Position numbers and translations under genes: made by a program. The notes beneath the pieces are model-generated. The model was given only the letters and a program-made list of their open reading frames with translations. It was not told where the DNA came from and searched no databases. From contig NZ_JAASQN010000005.1 of assembly GCF_011762125.1 (NCBI RefSeq), positions 124,001 to 188,000 of the forward strand: a stretch of 64,000 bases of DNA, read 5' to 3'. This DNA comes from Sphingopyxis panaciterrae (GTDB lineage Bacteria; Pseudomonadota; Alphaproteobacteria; Sphingomonadales; Sphingomonadaceae). Of the stretch, positions 1-9,489 are shown in pieces (positions within the stretch are counted from its first letter, which is position 1; each line of letters begins with the position of its first letter).

Positions 1-3000
1 TTCACGTTGCGATCGATGTAGGTCAGGTAGGAATCGACCCCGGCAAAAGCTGGCTTCTGCTTGGTGACGAACCGGACCTTCTGCTCACCCGACCGGATCG
101 GTACGCGCTTCATCGACAGGACATTCCCGCTTCCGAAGGCCAGGTCGGCCGGGTTCGCGCTGAACACCCCGATATCGAGCGGTTCGGCAAACGGTGCCGC
201 CTTCTCGTTGCCCTTGCCGTCGGCATAGACCTTGCCGGCATGGACGGTGATCGTCGTTTCATACTGGCCGTTCGGCAGCTTGCGGACGGTCGCGCTCTTG
301 GCCCTGAGATCATAGAGCGTGATGCGATAGAACAGATCATTGATCAGCTCGCGCTCGGCCGGCGTGCGCGCCATGCTCATCATCGCGTTCACATAGTCGA
401 CCGACCGGGCAAACGGCGCGGGCTTGAAGCGGTAGCGGTCGATCACCGACCGCAGCGCCGCGTTAACCCGTTCCTCGCCGAACCGGTCCTGCAGCAGGTA
501 CATGACCACCGAACCCTTGTAATAGTGGATATACCCCTGCTTCTTCACCAGCGCGAGCGGGCGCTCCTCGGTCTTTTCGGCACGGCGGCCGGCGAGATAG
601 TCGTTCTGCTCGAACTGCAGGAAGCGACGCATCCCGTCATGACCGTAGCGATGCTTCATCACCATGATCCCGCCGAATTGCGACGGCGTCTCGGTGAGGA
701 TTTCAGCGCCCTCGACGTCGCCCGGCATCACTTGGTGGAACCAGTATTGATGGCCGAACTCGTGCGCGGTGACGAAGGCGAGATAATCGACATCCTTCGG
801 ATTGCGGAAGTCGCCGGTGAAGCCGAAACGCTCCGAATAGCCCACGGTACCCGGTGCCGAGTTGGCGGTACCCTGATAGTCCGGACGCTCGATGACCCGG
901 AAATATTTATACTGATAGGGTCCCCAGTTCTTCTGATAATATTGCAGCGCGTCCTTCACCACGCCGAGCATGCGATCGACGTTCATCGGATGCTTCGGAT
1001 GATAATAGACGCTGAGCTTCACCCCATCGACGTCGATCGACTTGACCGCATAGCGGCCCGACTGGATCGTGATGAAGTTGAGCGTCGGGATCGGCGAGAC
1101 GAAGCGCGCGATGCGGCGGTTCCCCACGACCTTGTTCGACACTTCCTCGCCAGTCACGATCAGTGTCTGGTCGGCGTCGGTCGCAACCGTCACGTCAGTA
1201 TTGATCCGGTCGACCCCGGCATAGCTGCGCATGACCGCCCGCTTGTCGTCGAGCGACGGCGTCGGCGTTTCGGGCGGCAGCCCGTATTTCCTGCGCAGGT
1301 TGCTGCCCTGCAGGAAATTGTTGCGGCTCATCCCCAGCGCCGGCGCGAAGCCGAGATTGGTGAGATAGGCGCCGTTCTTCGCCGGCTGGACGTCGATTTC
1401 CCAATATTGCTTGTTGCTGGGCAGTGACTTGAGCCCGCGCTGCGCCATCACGGTACGGAAGGTCAGCGTGCCGCTCGCGCCCGGCTGCAACGGCCGGTCG
1501 AAACGGTAGATCTTGTGGAGATTGTTCACATCTTCCTTGATCAGCTTCGCACCGGGGACGTTCATCGCCTCGACGTGCGCCATCGAATCCGGCACGCCCA
1601 TGCGGACATGAAGCAATTCGATCGGCTTGTCGGTTTCGTTGGCAAAGCGATACTCGCCGTCGAATTGCACCCACCGCTTCGTCGGCCGCAGGTCGACGTT
1701 GAGCTTGACGTCCTTCAGCGCAGGCTCGGGCTGGTCGAGATATTTGGCGTAATCCTTCTCGTACTGCGCCGTATGCGCTTCCATCTCGTCCTCGTCGAAG
1801 CGCGTGTTGACGATGTTCATGTTGTAGAAGAGCAGCGTGCCGATGCCGACGGTAACGGCAAGCGCCACCGACAGATAGGCGAGCGGGGCGCCGCGCAAGC
1901 GCAGCGGCAGCGTACGCCACTGACCGCCGAGCGTAACCGCGGTGCCGCGGCGCCACATCAGGTGGCCGATCACGACGAGGACCGCAGCGAACGCCGTCCA
2001 GTAAGCGCTCAGCCACCAGGCGGTGGCGCCCATATAGTCGTTGCCGTTCATTTCCGACAACGGCATCGGCGCATCGCCATAGTTGATCAGCGGATGATCG
2101 AAACCGAGCCCGGCGAAGACGATCGTCGAGATGAGGTAGAGGAGCATGATGCCCCAGCCGACGAACTTATTCGGGCTGACCGCCTGTGCGACGATCGCCA
2201 GCACCGACAGGTGGATGACATAGAGCGCGCTCGGAATGACGAACCACATCAGCCACTGGCCGAGTTCGACATCGGTAACGCCGCGCACGAACTGATAGGC
2301 GACCGCCTGCAGCAGCACCGCCAGCACGCTGAGGGCGAACAACACGCCGACCACACCGGCAAGCTTGGAAACGAGGAAGACCCAGTTGGGCAGCGGCGTC
2401 GCATCGACGATCTCGCTGATCCGGCGTTCGCGTTCACGCCAGACCACTTCGCCCGAGAAATAGATCGCCATGAGGAGCGTGATCAGCGTCGAGCCGCCGC
2501 GCACCGTGTCGATGATCGCATAGGTCCGCGGCCAGATCGGCACGTCGTACATGCGGCCGGCGAGCATCAGCGTCAGCATCAGGTTGATCGACCCGATCAG
2601 CGCGAGCACCCAGAAGGCGGGGCTCTTGAACACGAGTTTCATCTCGAGCCGCGTGCGCGTGACGAGCTGATGCCACGCGCCGCGTTCGGGCGTGTTTTCG
2701 GGCAGGCGATCGACCAGCACCGGCTGGATCGCGGCAAGCTTCTGCTGATGCGCCGCGTCGCGCTTCGCGCTGGCCTTCGACGCGCCGCGCGCGGCGAAGC
2801 GGAAGCGCCAGACGACAAAGCCGACGATCGCGACCGAGATCGCGATCCACAGCAGCCGGTGGCTCGCCAGCATGCCGGTCAGCTCCAGCGCCTGCGTATT
2901 CTGCTGAATCGGCGTCAGGTACCGCACGCCCAGACCATAGGCGACCGAACCGAACGGCTCGAAATAGGCCGCGAGCGATACGTCGGGCATTTTGCGCATC

Positions 3001-3578
3001 ATCGCGGTGAGCGCGAAATAAGCGAACATCGAGACGATGACCGCAAGATAGCTGTAGGTCACCGACCGCGTCCAGCTGGCGATCGCAAAGAAGATCGCCG
3101 AGGTGATGAGGACATTGGGCAGCGCGATGACGAAATAGGCGAAGACATAATCCTGCAGCCGGTTCGGCCCGATGAGGTCGGGGTTCACCCACGGCATAAA
3201 GGTGCCGAGCCACAGCGCCAGCGGCACCGCCAGGAACGCGACTGCGGCGCCGAGGAAGGCGCCGGTGAAACGTCCGAACAGATAGGGCAGCTTGCCGACC
3301 TTGGTCGACCGGATGATGCTGCCGAAACCGGTCTCGTCGTCGCGCACCACCACGTTGCCGACGAACGCGGTCGTGACAAACATGAAGAACATCGACATGG
3401 TCAAGAGGACCTGCGCGATCCCGGTCGGCGCATTGGTATGGATGTTGCCGCCGACGGGGCGGATTGATTCGACCGATGTCCAGCCGAGCGTCAGCAGGAA
3501 GAACATGATGGTCGCGACCCAGAAGACCGGGTTGCGAAACTGGTAGCGCAGTTCGAAGCGCGCGATCGTGGCGAACAT
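1..3578 (-). CDS. ABC-2 type permease fused to M1-family aminopeptidase (3' end beyond window)
   Basis: At least 1192 residues are visible and the frame runs off the left edge without a stop. Residues 1 to about 590 form two sets of hydrophobic helices like ABC-2 permease halves, the second starting near residue 300. From about residue 614 a soluble M1 peptidase region follows. Its zinc site is visible: HEFGH at 939-943 and a downstream Glu at 963 in TETPSQF, the spacing seen in this permease-peptidase subfamily. The ATG lies 11 bp after the stop of the ATPase gene, so the two form an operon. By analogy the complex would export or process peptides at the inner membrane; the substrate is unknown. 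Confidence 0.88.
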   Translation of the reverse strand, partial: MFATIARFELRYQFRNPVFWVATIMFFLLTLGWTSVESIRPVGGNIHTNAPTGIAQVLLTMSMFFMFVTTAFVGNVVVRDDETGFGSIIRSTKVGKLPYLFGRFTGAFLGAAVAFLAVPLALWLGTFMPWVNPDLIGPNRLQDYVFAYFVIALPNVLITSAIFFAIASWTRSVTYSYLAVIVSMFAYFALTAMMRKMPDVSLAAYFEPFGSVAYGLGVRYLTPIQQNTQALELTGMLASHRLLWIAISVAIVGFVVWRFRFAARGASKASAKRDAAHQQKLAAIQPVLVDRLPENTPERGAWHQLVTRTRLEMKLVFKSPAFWVLALIGSINLMLTLMLAGRMYDVPIWPRTYAIIDTVRGGSTLITLLMAIYFSGEVVWRERERRISEIVDATPLPNWVFLVSKLAGVVGVLFALSVLAVLLQAVAYQFVRGVTDVELGQWLMWFVIPSALYVIHLSVLAIVAQAVSPNKFVGWGIMLLYLISTIVFAGLGFDHPLINYGDAPMPLSEMNGNDYMGATAWWLSAYWTAFAAVLVVIGHLMWRRGTAVTLGGQWRTLPLRLRGAPLAYLSVALAVTVGIGTLLFYNMNIVNTRFDEDEMEAHTAQYEKDYAKYLDQPEPALKDVKLNVDLRPTKRWVQFDGEYRFANETDKPIELLHVRMGVPDSMAHVEAMNVPGAKLIKEDVNNLHKIYRFDRPLQPGASGTLTFRTVMAQRGLKSLPSNKQYWEIDVQPAKNGAYLTNLGFAPALGMSRNNFLQGSNLRRKYGLPPETPTPSLDDKRAVMRSYAGVDRINTDVTVATDADQTLIVTGEEVSNKVVGNRRIARFVSPIPTLNFITIQSGRYAVKSIDVDGVKLSVYYHPKHPMNVDRMLGVVKDALQYYQKNWGPYQYKYFRVIERPDYQGTANSAPGTVGYSERFGFTGDFRNPKDVDYLAFVTAHEFGHQYWFHQVMPGDVEGAEILTETPSQFGGIMVMKHRYGHDGMRRFLQFEQNDYLAGRRAEKTEERPLALVKKQGYIHYYKGSVVMYLLQDRFGEERVNAALRSVIDRYRFKPAPFARSVDYVNAMMSMARTPAERELINDLFYRITLYDLRAKSATVRKLPNGQYETTITVHAGKVYADGKGNEKAAPFAEPLDIGVFSANPADLAFGSGNVLSMKRVPIRSGEQKVRFVTKQKPAFAGVDSYLTYIDRNV

Positions 3579-3589
3579 CGGATGGCCCC

Positions 3590-4483
3590 TTAAGCGGCTT
3601 TGGCGGCGGCGGCGCGACGCGAGCGGTTGAGAGTCGACAGATAGACGTCTTCGAGCGCCCCCTCGACCGGCACGAAGCCATTGCCCGGATCCTTGTCCGA
3701 CAGGACATGGACGATGGTGCTGCCCGAAAGCAGGCGCGTCGAGATGACCTCGTGCGATGCCTGTACCTCGGCCAGCCGGTCGCGTTCGATCGTCTTGGCC
3801 CAAATCGTACCGCGGCTGCGTTCGATCAGGTCGAGTGGCGCACCCTCGACCTGGATGCGGCCGCCGGCGAGCACCGCCATGCGCGGGCACAGGTCGGCGA
3901 CGTCTTCGACGATATGGGTCGACAGGATCACCACGACATTCTCGCCGATCTCGACGAGCAGGTTGTAGAAGCGGTTGCGCTCCTCGGGATCGAGGCCGGC
4001 GGTGGGTTCGTCGACGATGATCAGCTCGGGGTTGCCGATCAGCGCCTGCGCGATGCCGAAGCGCTGGCGCATGCCGCCCGAAAAGCCCGCAACCGCCTTG
4101 GTCCGGACGTTCCACAAATTGGTCTGGTTGAGCAGCGTCTCGACGGTCGCCTTGCGGTCGGCGGTGTTCACCACCCCCTTCAGCGACGCCATATGGTCGA
4201 GCAGGTCATAGGCCGAGACGCGCGGATAGACGCCGAAATCCTGCGGCAGATAACCCAGCGTCGCGCGCAACCGGGTCGGTTCGGCGAGCACGTCGATATC
4301 GCCGAAGCGGATGTCGCCCGCGGTCGGCGTCTGCAAGGTCGCGATCGTCCGCATCAGCGATGATTTGCCGGCACCGTTCGGGCCCAAAAGCCCGAACATC
4401 CCCTTGCCGATCGACATCGTCACCCCGTCGAGCGCGCGCGTGCCGTTCGGGTACACATGCTCAACACCGTTCAATTGCAGCAA
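3590..4483 (-). CDS. ABC transporter ATP-binding protein
   Basis: A 297-residue nucleotide-binding subunit that powers the permease-peptidase encoded just downstream. Walker A GPNGAGKS is at 34-41, the Q-loop LPQD at 79-82, signature FSGGMRQR at 134-141, Walker B LIIVDEP at 154-160 and the switch His at 190. The C-terminal 80 residues are an accessory domain common in ABC-2 ATPases. The start is a TTG, chosen because AGGAG sits eight bases upstream and no ATG fits better. It is transcribed divergently from a TetR gene, and the intervening region carries two operator-like palindromes, so TetR control is likely. Confidence 0.93.
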   Translation of the reverse strand: MLQLNGVEHVYPNGTRALDGVTMSIGKGMFGLLGPNGAGKSSLMRTIATLQTPTAGDIRFGDIDVLAEPTRLRATLGYLPQDFGVYPRVSAYDLLDHMASLKGVVNTADRKATVETLLNQTNLWNVRTKAVAGFSGGMRQRFGIAQALIGNPELIIVDEPTAGLDPEERNRFYNLLVEIGENVVVILSTHIVEDVADLCPRMAVLAGGRIQVEGAPLDLIERSRGTIWAKTIERDRLAEVQASHEVISTRLLSGSTIVHVLSDKDPGNGFVPVEGALEDVYLSTLNRSRRAAAAKAA

Positions 4484-4550
4484 TGTCTGTCTCCTGAAAA
4501 TTCATCTGAAGACGGGTTGACGCCCCCGTCCGGCGCGGCTTATTCAATTT

Positions 4551-4587
4551 CCGACCAATATGGTCGGTTACCAACCAAAATGGACTG
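4551..4587. promoter_or_regulatory. Tandem TetR-type operator in divergent promoter region
   Basis: CCGACCAATATGGTCGG at 4551-4567 is a perfect 7-bp inverted repeat with a 3-bp spacer. A second copy, CCAACCAAAATGGACTG at 4571-4587, matches it at 13 of 17 positions and starts exactly 20 bp later, i.e. about two helical turns. It lies between the ABC exporter operon and the TetR gene. Binding by the adjacent TetR protein is inferred. Confidence 0.7.
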
Positions 4588-4671
4588 TTACAAGTTTTTT
4601 GTGAAACGGGACCGGGTCGGACGGCGATCGAAGATTGACCGGCGCGAACGCGGCCATGCTAGGAAGCGACC

Positions 4672-5253
4672 ATGCGAAGACCGACCCGAGCCGAAATCGA
4701 CGCCGAAATATTGGATTGCGCTGCCGGCGTGTTCGGCCGCCACGGCTTTGCCCGCGCGTCGATCCAGCAGATTGCCGACGCGCTGCAATATTCGAAGGCG
4801 GGCTTGCTCCACCACTATCCCAGCAAGAAGGCGCTGTTCGATGCGGTCATCGGCCGGTACGAAACGCTGACCCGCGAACGGATCGCCAACCTCACGAATT
4901 TCACCGCCGGCATCGACCGCGACCGAGCGCTCGTCGAGAATGTCGTCGACAGCACATTCGAATCGCCCGGCATGGCAGCGTTCGCCCAGCAATTGGCGCG
5001 CGAAGGCGAGCAGTTGGAAAGCGAGGGCGCAAAGCGCGACCCACGCTTTGCCGATCTCGGTCTCGAGGTCGTGGCGTCGCTGGGGGTCGACCTTGCCGAT
5101 CCCGATCTCGACCGGTTGGCGCGCGCTTTCACGGCCTTGTCGGGCGCCAATTTCTCGGCACGGCTTGCGGTGACGATGGGGCTGCAGCGCGAATGGCGCG
5201 CGCCGATCATCGCCGCCGCCATGGCCGCGCTGGGCCATGGCGGCGGCGCCTGA
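4672..5253 (+). CDS. TetR/AcrR family transcriptional regulator
   Basis: 193 residues. The N-terminal TetR DNA-binding domain is clear, with the helix-turn-helix at about 28-49 (ASIQQIADALQYSKAGLLHH) followed by YPSKKALFDAVI. The C-terminal ligand-binding half is divergent, as usual. It is divergent from the ABC ATPase-permease operon, with a tandem palindrome between them, so it probably represses that operon and itself. The inducer cannot be read from the sequence. Confidence 0.9.
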   Translation: MRRPTRAEIDAEILDCAAGVFGRHGFARASIQQIADALQYSKAGLLHHYPSKKALFDAVIGRYETLTRERIANLTNFTAGIDRDRALVENVVDSTFESPGMAAFAQQLAREGEQLESEGAKRDPRFADLGLEVVASLGVDLADPDLDRLARAFTALSGANFSARLAVTMGLQREWRAPIIAAAMAALGHGGGA

Positions 5254-5286
5254 GCGCGATCCGGCCCGGTTCGCCCCCGCGATCAT

Positions 5287-6729
5287 TTATTTCACCGCCG
5301 GCATCGGCACTTCTTCGTGCGCGGCTTTGTAGATACGGCCGTCCTGGAGCATCAGCCTGCCGTTGACGAAGGCGGTCTGCACCTTGCGCAGCGCCGCGAA
5401 ATCCTCGTCGGGATTGCCGTCGACGACGATGATGTCGGCCAGCTTGCCCGCCTCGATCGTCCCCAGCCGGTCGCCCATATGCATGATTTCGGCGCCCGTC
5501 TTCGTCGCCGCGACCAGCGCCTCGGCCTTGGTGAAGCCGATGCGATGGAAGGATTCGAGTTCGTCGATATAGGATCCGGGCAGAAAGTCCGTCCCGGCAA
5601 GGGCGACGACGTCGAGCCCGATCCCCATCTTCACCCCCGCGCGGCGCATCTTGGCGACCATATTCTCGTTGACCGCCTCGTTGAGTTCGAAGCGGCGCGA
5701 GGTCGAACCGAAATAGCCGCCGCTGCCGCGCATGATGACGCGATAGGCGACCAGCGTCGGTACCGACGCGATACCGCGTTTCGCCATCAGGGCTACGGCC
5801 GCATCGCTGCGCGGCAGCGGATGCTCGATCGAGTCGACGCCGGCCTTGATCGCCATGTCGATATATTGGGTTTCGCTGTCGACCGTCACCGGCAGCCCGA
5901 GCGAGTGCGCTTCGTCGACCGCGGCGGTGATTTCCGCCTGCGAATATTCGCTGGCGAGCTTGATCAGGTCGGCGCCCTTGGCGAACTGGATGCGCACCGC
6001 TTCGCGCCACTGGTCGGGGCCCGACGCGACGCGGACCATCGAATTGGGATTCTGGTCGTGGATTTCGGGATAGCCCGGCTGGAAGGTGTGCAGCGCGCCA
6101 TGGCCGCCGGTCTGAGTGATTAGCTGGCCCGCCGCCATGATGCGCGGCCCGGGCAGTTCGCCCGTCGCCTGCAGCCGCTTGAGCACGAAAGGCGCGTCGC
6201 CGTGCGACGCAACATCGCGCACGCTGGTCACCCCCGATTCGAGATAGACGCCCATGCGCTTGACGCCGCGCATCACCGATTCAGCGCCGCTCATGTTCGC
6301 GGTCGAATAGACGCTCGCCGCATCGGCGCCTTCCATGAAGGTCAGATGGCTGTGCAGGTCGATCAGCCCCGGCATGACGGTCTTGCCGGTGACGTCATAC
6401 ACCACCGCATCGGCCGGCCAATTCTTGTCGCCCGGGTTCAGCACCGCCGTAATCGACTTGCCCTGAACGACCACCGTCGCCGGACGCGCCGGCTTGCCGG
6501 TGCCGTCGAACAGCCGGCCGCCGACCAACACGAACGATCCCTTGGGCGCATTATAATCGGCGGGCATCGGGATGCGCAGCACGTCGTCCGACGTCGGCAC
6601 CGATTTCGGCAGCCACTGGTCGCGATTGTAGATCGGACGCGCCTCGGGCCCGCCGTCTTGCGCCGCGGCGGGCGCGGCAATCACGGCTGTTGCGAGCAGC
6701 AACCCCGAAAGCAATGCGGCGATCTTCAT
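5287..6729 (-). CDS. Secreted amidohydrolase-family protein with altered metal site
   Basis: 480 residues from an ATG preceded by GAGGGGG; a longer frame upstream lacks support. Residues 1-23 are a Sec signal peptide ending AAA-Q. It has the COG1228-type amidohydrolase fold: HSH at 126-128 (LIDLHSHL), Lys257 in DLIKLAS, His303 in DSIEHP and Asp381 in AGTDF. At the usual strand-5 His position (family pattern V-H-A-H) it reads VTVDSE at 281-286, so one canonical metal ligand seems absent. Relatives include periplasmic Xaa-Pro dipeptidases and imidazolonepropionase-like enzymes. A role in releasing proline or hydroxyproline from peptides would suit the next cluster, but that is inference. Confidence 0.85.
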   Translation of the reverse strand: MKIAALLSGLLLATAVIAAPAAAQDGGPEARPIYNRDQWLPKSVPTSDDVLRIPMPADYNAPKGSFVLVGGRLFDGTGKPARPATVVVQGKSITAVLNPGDKNWPADAVVYDVTGKTVMPGLIDLHSHLTFMEGADAASVYSTANMSGAESVMRGVKRMGVYLESGVTSVRDVASHGDAPFVLKRLQATGELPGPRIMAAGQLITQTGGHGALHTFQPGYPEIHDQNPNSMVRVASGPDQWREAVRIQFAKGADLIKLASEYSQAEITAAVDEAHSLGLPVTVDSETQYIDMAIKAGVDSIEHPLPRSDAAVALMAKRGIASVPTLVAYRVIMRGSGGYFGSTSRRFELNEAVNENMVAKMRRAGVKMGIGLDVVALAGTDFLPGSYIDELESFHRIGFTKAEALVAATKTGAEIMHMGDRLGTIEAGKLADIIVVDGNPDEDFAALRKVQTAFVNGRLMLQDGRIYKAAHEEVPMPAVK

Positions 6730-6988
6730 CCCTGCCCCCTCTGGTCGTCGGCGCGGCTTGGCTTGGCGAAACCGGCTGCCGCTGTCCGTCGTTTTCAATT
6801 CTTGGTCACGGTTCCGCATGGAGGTCCGCCTTTCTAAAATGGGTGAGCGATCAAGCCCGAAGCAACGCAATAATGCTCGGCCAGAGGGCGAGGAAATCTG
6901 CGCGTAGGGCGAGCGCGAAGGCCCGTCCGCAGCGCCTGCGAAATCGCAATAATGCGCGGATAAGCGCGCCGAGCGGCCATTGGCCAGG

Positions 6989-8419
6989 TCAATCGCCGAC
7001 ATAGACAGTCTTCATCTGCGTGTAGAAATCGACCGCGGCGAAGCCCTGTTCGCGCGGGCCATAGCTCGACCCGCGGGTACCGCCGAACGGCACATGATAA
7101 TCGACCCCCGCGGTCGGCAGATTGACCATCACCATGCCGGCGCGGATGTTGCGGCGGAAGTGGCGTGCGCGCGGCAGGCTGGTCGTGACGATGCCCGCCG
7201 ACAAGCCGAATTCACCCTGGTTGGCGACCGCCAGCGCCTCGTCATAATCTTTCACCCGGATCGTCGAGACGAGCGGGCCGAACACCTCCTCGCTGTTGAT
7301 CCGCATGCCGGGCGCGGTGTCGGCGATGAGCGCGGGGCGCATATAATAGCCTGGCGTGTCGAGGCGCAGCGCCTCTCCGCCCGTTACCAGCCGCCCGCCT
7401 TCGGCCACCGCGATGCCGGCGTAGCGCAGATTCTGTTCGAGCTGGCGCGCGTTCGATGCCGGTCCGACTTCGGTCGCCGGATCGAGCGCGGCGCCGACCC
7501 GCAGCGTTGCAGCCCGCTCGGCGAGCGCGGCGACGAAACGGTCGTGGACGGCATCCTCGACGATCACCCGGCTCGACGCGGTGCAGCGCTGGCCGGTCTG
7601 GAAGAAACCCCCGTCGAGCGCGATCGCCACGGCGCGGTCGAGGTCGGCGTCGGCGAGCACGACCAGCGGGTTCTTGCCGCCCATTTCAAGCTGCACGCGC
7701 GTCCCGCGTCCCACCGCCGCCTGCGCGACCTTGGCCCCGACCGCCTGCGAACCGGTGAAGGATATCGCATCGATATCACCATGTTCGGCGATCGCCGCGC
7801 CAACCTCGCCATGACCGAGCACGAGATTGAAGACACCCGCCGGCGCTCCGCATTCCTGGATGATCGTCGCCAGCGCATGGGCGACGGCCGGCGTGTGCTG
7901 CGCCGGTTTCAGCACCACCGTGTTGCCGAAGGCCAGCGCAGGCGCCGCCTTCCATGCCGGGATTGCGATGGGGAAGTTCCACGGCGTGATCAGCCCGACC
8001 ACGCCGACCGCCTCGCGCCAGACCTCGACGTCGAGCCCCGGCCGCGTCGATTCGAGCGTGCGGCCATGGCGGCGCAGCGCCTCGCCCGCAAAATATTTGA
8101 AGATACGCGCGGCGCGCATGACCTCACCCGTAGCCTCGGCGCGCGTCTTGCCCTCCTCGCGCGCCAGCAATTCCCCGATTTCGGCCGCGCGCGCCATGAG
8201 CGCCGCGCCGACCCGGTCGAGCAGATCGGACCGCACCTCGGGCGAGGCCGACGACCAGCCGCCAAAGGCCCGCCGCGCCGCCGCGACCGCGGCATCGACC
8301 TCGTCCCTGCCGCCCAGCGGATAATGCGCGACGACCTCGTCGGTGTTCGACGGGTTGATGCTCGCGGACGACGTGTCTCCCGCGATCCATTTGCCGTCGA
8401 TCAGATGCGCTAGCTTCAT
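6989..8419 (-). CDS. Aldehyde dehydrogenase, probable alpha-ketoglutaric semialdehyde dehydrogenase
   Basis: 476 residues from ATG at 8419, with AAAGG upstream. NAD(P)-dependent ALDH superfamily: PWNFP at 146-150, catalytic Glu245 in LEMGGKN and nucleophile Cys279 in GQRCT. It would oxidise 2,5-dioxopentanoate to 2-oxoglutarate, the last step of hydroxyproline breakdown. The specific substrate is inferred from the divergent DapA-like deaminase and the epimerase and oxidase genes alongside. It shares a divergent promoter region with the deaminase operon. Confidence 0.88.
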   Translation of the reverse strand: MKLAHLIDGKWIAGDTSSASINPSNTDEVVAHYPLGGRDEVDAAVAAARRAFGGWSSASPEVRSDLLDRVGAALMARAAEIGELLAREEGKTRAEATGEVMRAARIFKYFAGEALRRHGRTLESTRPGLDVEVWREAVGVVGLITPWNFPIAIPAWKAAPALAFGNTVVLKPAQHTPAVAHALATIIQECGAPAGVFNLVLGHGEVGAAIAEHGDIDAISFTGSQAVGAKVAQAAVGRGTRVQLEMGGKNPLVVLADADLDRAVAIALDGGFFQTGQRCTASSRVIVEDAVHDRFVAALAERAATLRVGAALDPATEVGPASNARQLEQNLRYAGIAVAEGGRLVTGGEALRLDTPGYYMRPALIADTAPGMRINSEEVFGPLVSTIRVKDYDEALAVANQGEFGLSAGIVTTSLPRARHFRRNIRAGMVMVNLPTAGVDYHVPFGGTRGSSYGPREQGFAAVDFYTQMKTVYVGD

Positions 8420-8526
8420 GAAAATCTGCCTTTCTTGATAAGATTGGCTGGCCAGGCGCTTTTTTCCGCCTTCGACGCCGAACCGCGCGAGCCCGAGAAT
8501 CCGGATTGGCAAGCCTTAAATTATAT

Positions 8527-8535
8527 AGTATACGA
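8527..8535. promoter_or_regulatory. Shared TCGTATACT motif, putative GntR operator (site 1)
   Basis: AGTATACGA at 8527-8535 reads TCGTATACT on the minus strand. It lies between the divergent ALDH and DapA-like genes and contains the palindrome GTATAC. The same nine bases recur at 13855-13863 in the other divergent promoter region of the cluster. It could be an operator for the local GntR protein, or a minus-10 box (TATACT) for the ALDH gene. Confidence 0.45.
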
Positions 8536-8557
8536 TACGCATATGACAGGAGGTACA

Positions 8558-9481
8558 GTGACAAATCAAGACCATTTGTGGCGCGGCGTTTATCCGGCCG
8601 CGACGACGCAATTTTCCGCCGACGGTTCGATCGATATCGACGCGACGCAGCGCGTGCTGACCGCGCTCGTCGATGACGGCGTCACCGGGCTCATCCTGCT
8701 CGGCACCTGCGGCGAGAATAATTCGCTCGATCCCGACGAAAAGCTCGCGGTGCTGCGCGCCGGGGTCGAGGCCGTCGGCGGACGCGTTCCGCTCGTCACC
8801 GGGGTTTCGGAATTCACCACGCACCGTGCCGTCGCCTATGCAAAGGAGGCCGAGAAAATCGGCCTCGACGCCTTGATGGTGCTTCCGGCGATGGTCTATG
8901 TTCCGACGAGCCATGAACTCGCCACCCATTTCCGCACGGTTGCCGAGGCGACCGCGCTGCCGGTCATGCTCTACAACAATCCGCCCGCTTACCGGGTCAA
9001 CGTCGATTTCGCGACGCTCGATGCGTTGCGCGATGTCGAAACGATCGTGGCGATCAAGGAAAGCGCGCCCGATCCGCGCCGCTTTACCGACGTCATCAAT
9101 CGTTATGGTGACCGTTACACGGTGATGGCCGGGCTCGACGACATCGCCCTCGAAGGGCTGATGCTCGGCGCTTCGGGATGGGTATCGGGGCTGACGAGCG
9201 CCTTCCCGCAGGAATCGGTGGCGCTGATCGCCGCGGTCGACCGCGGCGACTGGGACGAAGCGCGGCGCATCTATCGCTGGTTCATGCCGCTGCTCCACCT
9301 CGATGCCGATCATGATCTGGTCCAGTCGATCAAGCTGGCCGAAGAGATCATGGGCCGGGGATCCGAACGTGTGCGCCCGCCGCGCCTGCCGCTCACCGGC
9401 GAACGCCGCGCCGCGGTCATTGCCATGGTCGAAGAGGCCGCGCGCACCCGCCCGACCCTCTCCTCGCCCGTCGCAGCCTGA
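8558..9481 (+). CDS. DapA-family lyase, probable pyrroline-4-hydroxy-2-carboxylate deaminase
   Basis: 307 residues, dihydrodipicolinate synthase/N-acetylneuraminate lyase superfamily (TIM barrel). GTCGE at 49-53, Tyr139 in LYNNP and Schiff-base Lys167 in AIKES are the family's catalytic elements. The start is GTG at 8558, set by AGGAGG four bases upstream; an in-frame ATG at 8543 has no such site. In a hydroxyproline cluster this family member converts delta-1-pyrroline-4-hydroxy-2-carboxylate to alpha-ketoglutaric semialdehyde and ammonia. First gene of a plus-strand operon that continues with the epimerase. Confidence 0.88.
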   Translation: MTNQDHLWRGVYPAATTQFSADGSIDIDATQRVLTALVDDGVTGLILLGTCGENNSLDPDEKLAVLRAGVEAVGGRVPLVTGVSEFTTHRAVAYAKEAEKIGLDALMVLPAMVYVPTSHELATHFRTVAEATALPVMLYNNPPAYRVNVDFATLDALRDVETIVAIKESAPDPRRFTDVINRYGDRYTVMAGLDDIALEGLMLGASGWVSGLTSAFPQESVALIAAVDRGDWDEARRIYRWFMPLLHLDADHDLVQSIKLAEEIMGRGSERVRPPRLPLTGERRAAVIAMVEEAARTRPTLSSPVAA

Positions 9482-9489
9482 GGATCCGG

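Noticed and set aside
1515..3467. 650-codon plus-strand open frame opposite the ABC permease-peptidase
   Set aside because: Its translation is Arg/Asp/His-rich with no recognisable domain. The minus-strand frame gives a clear permease-peptidase, so this is a GC-rich antisense shadow.
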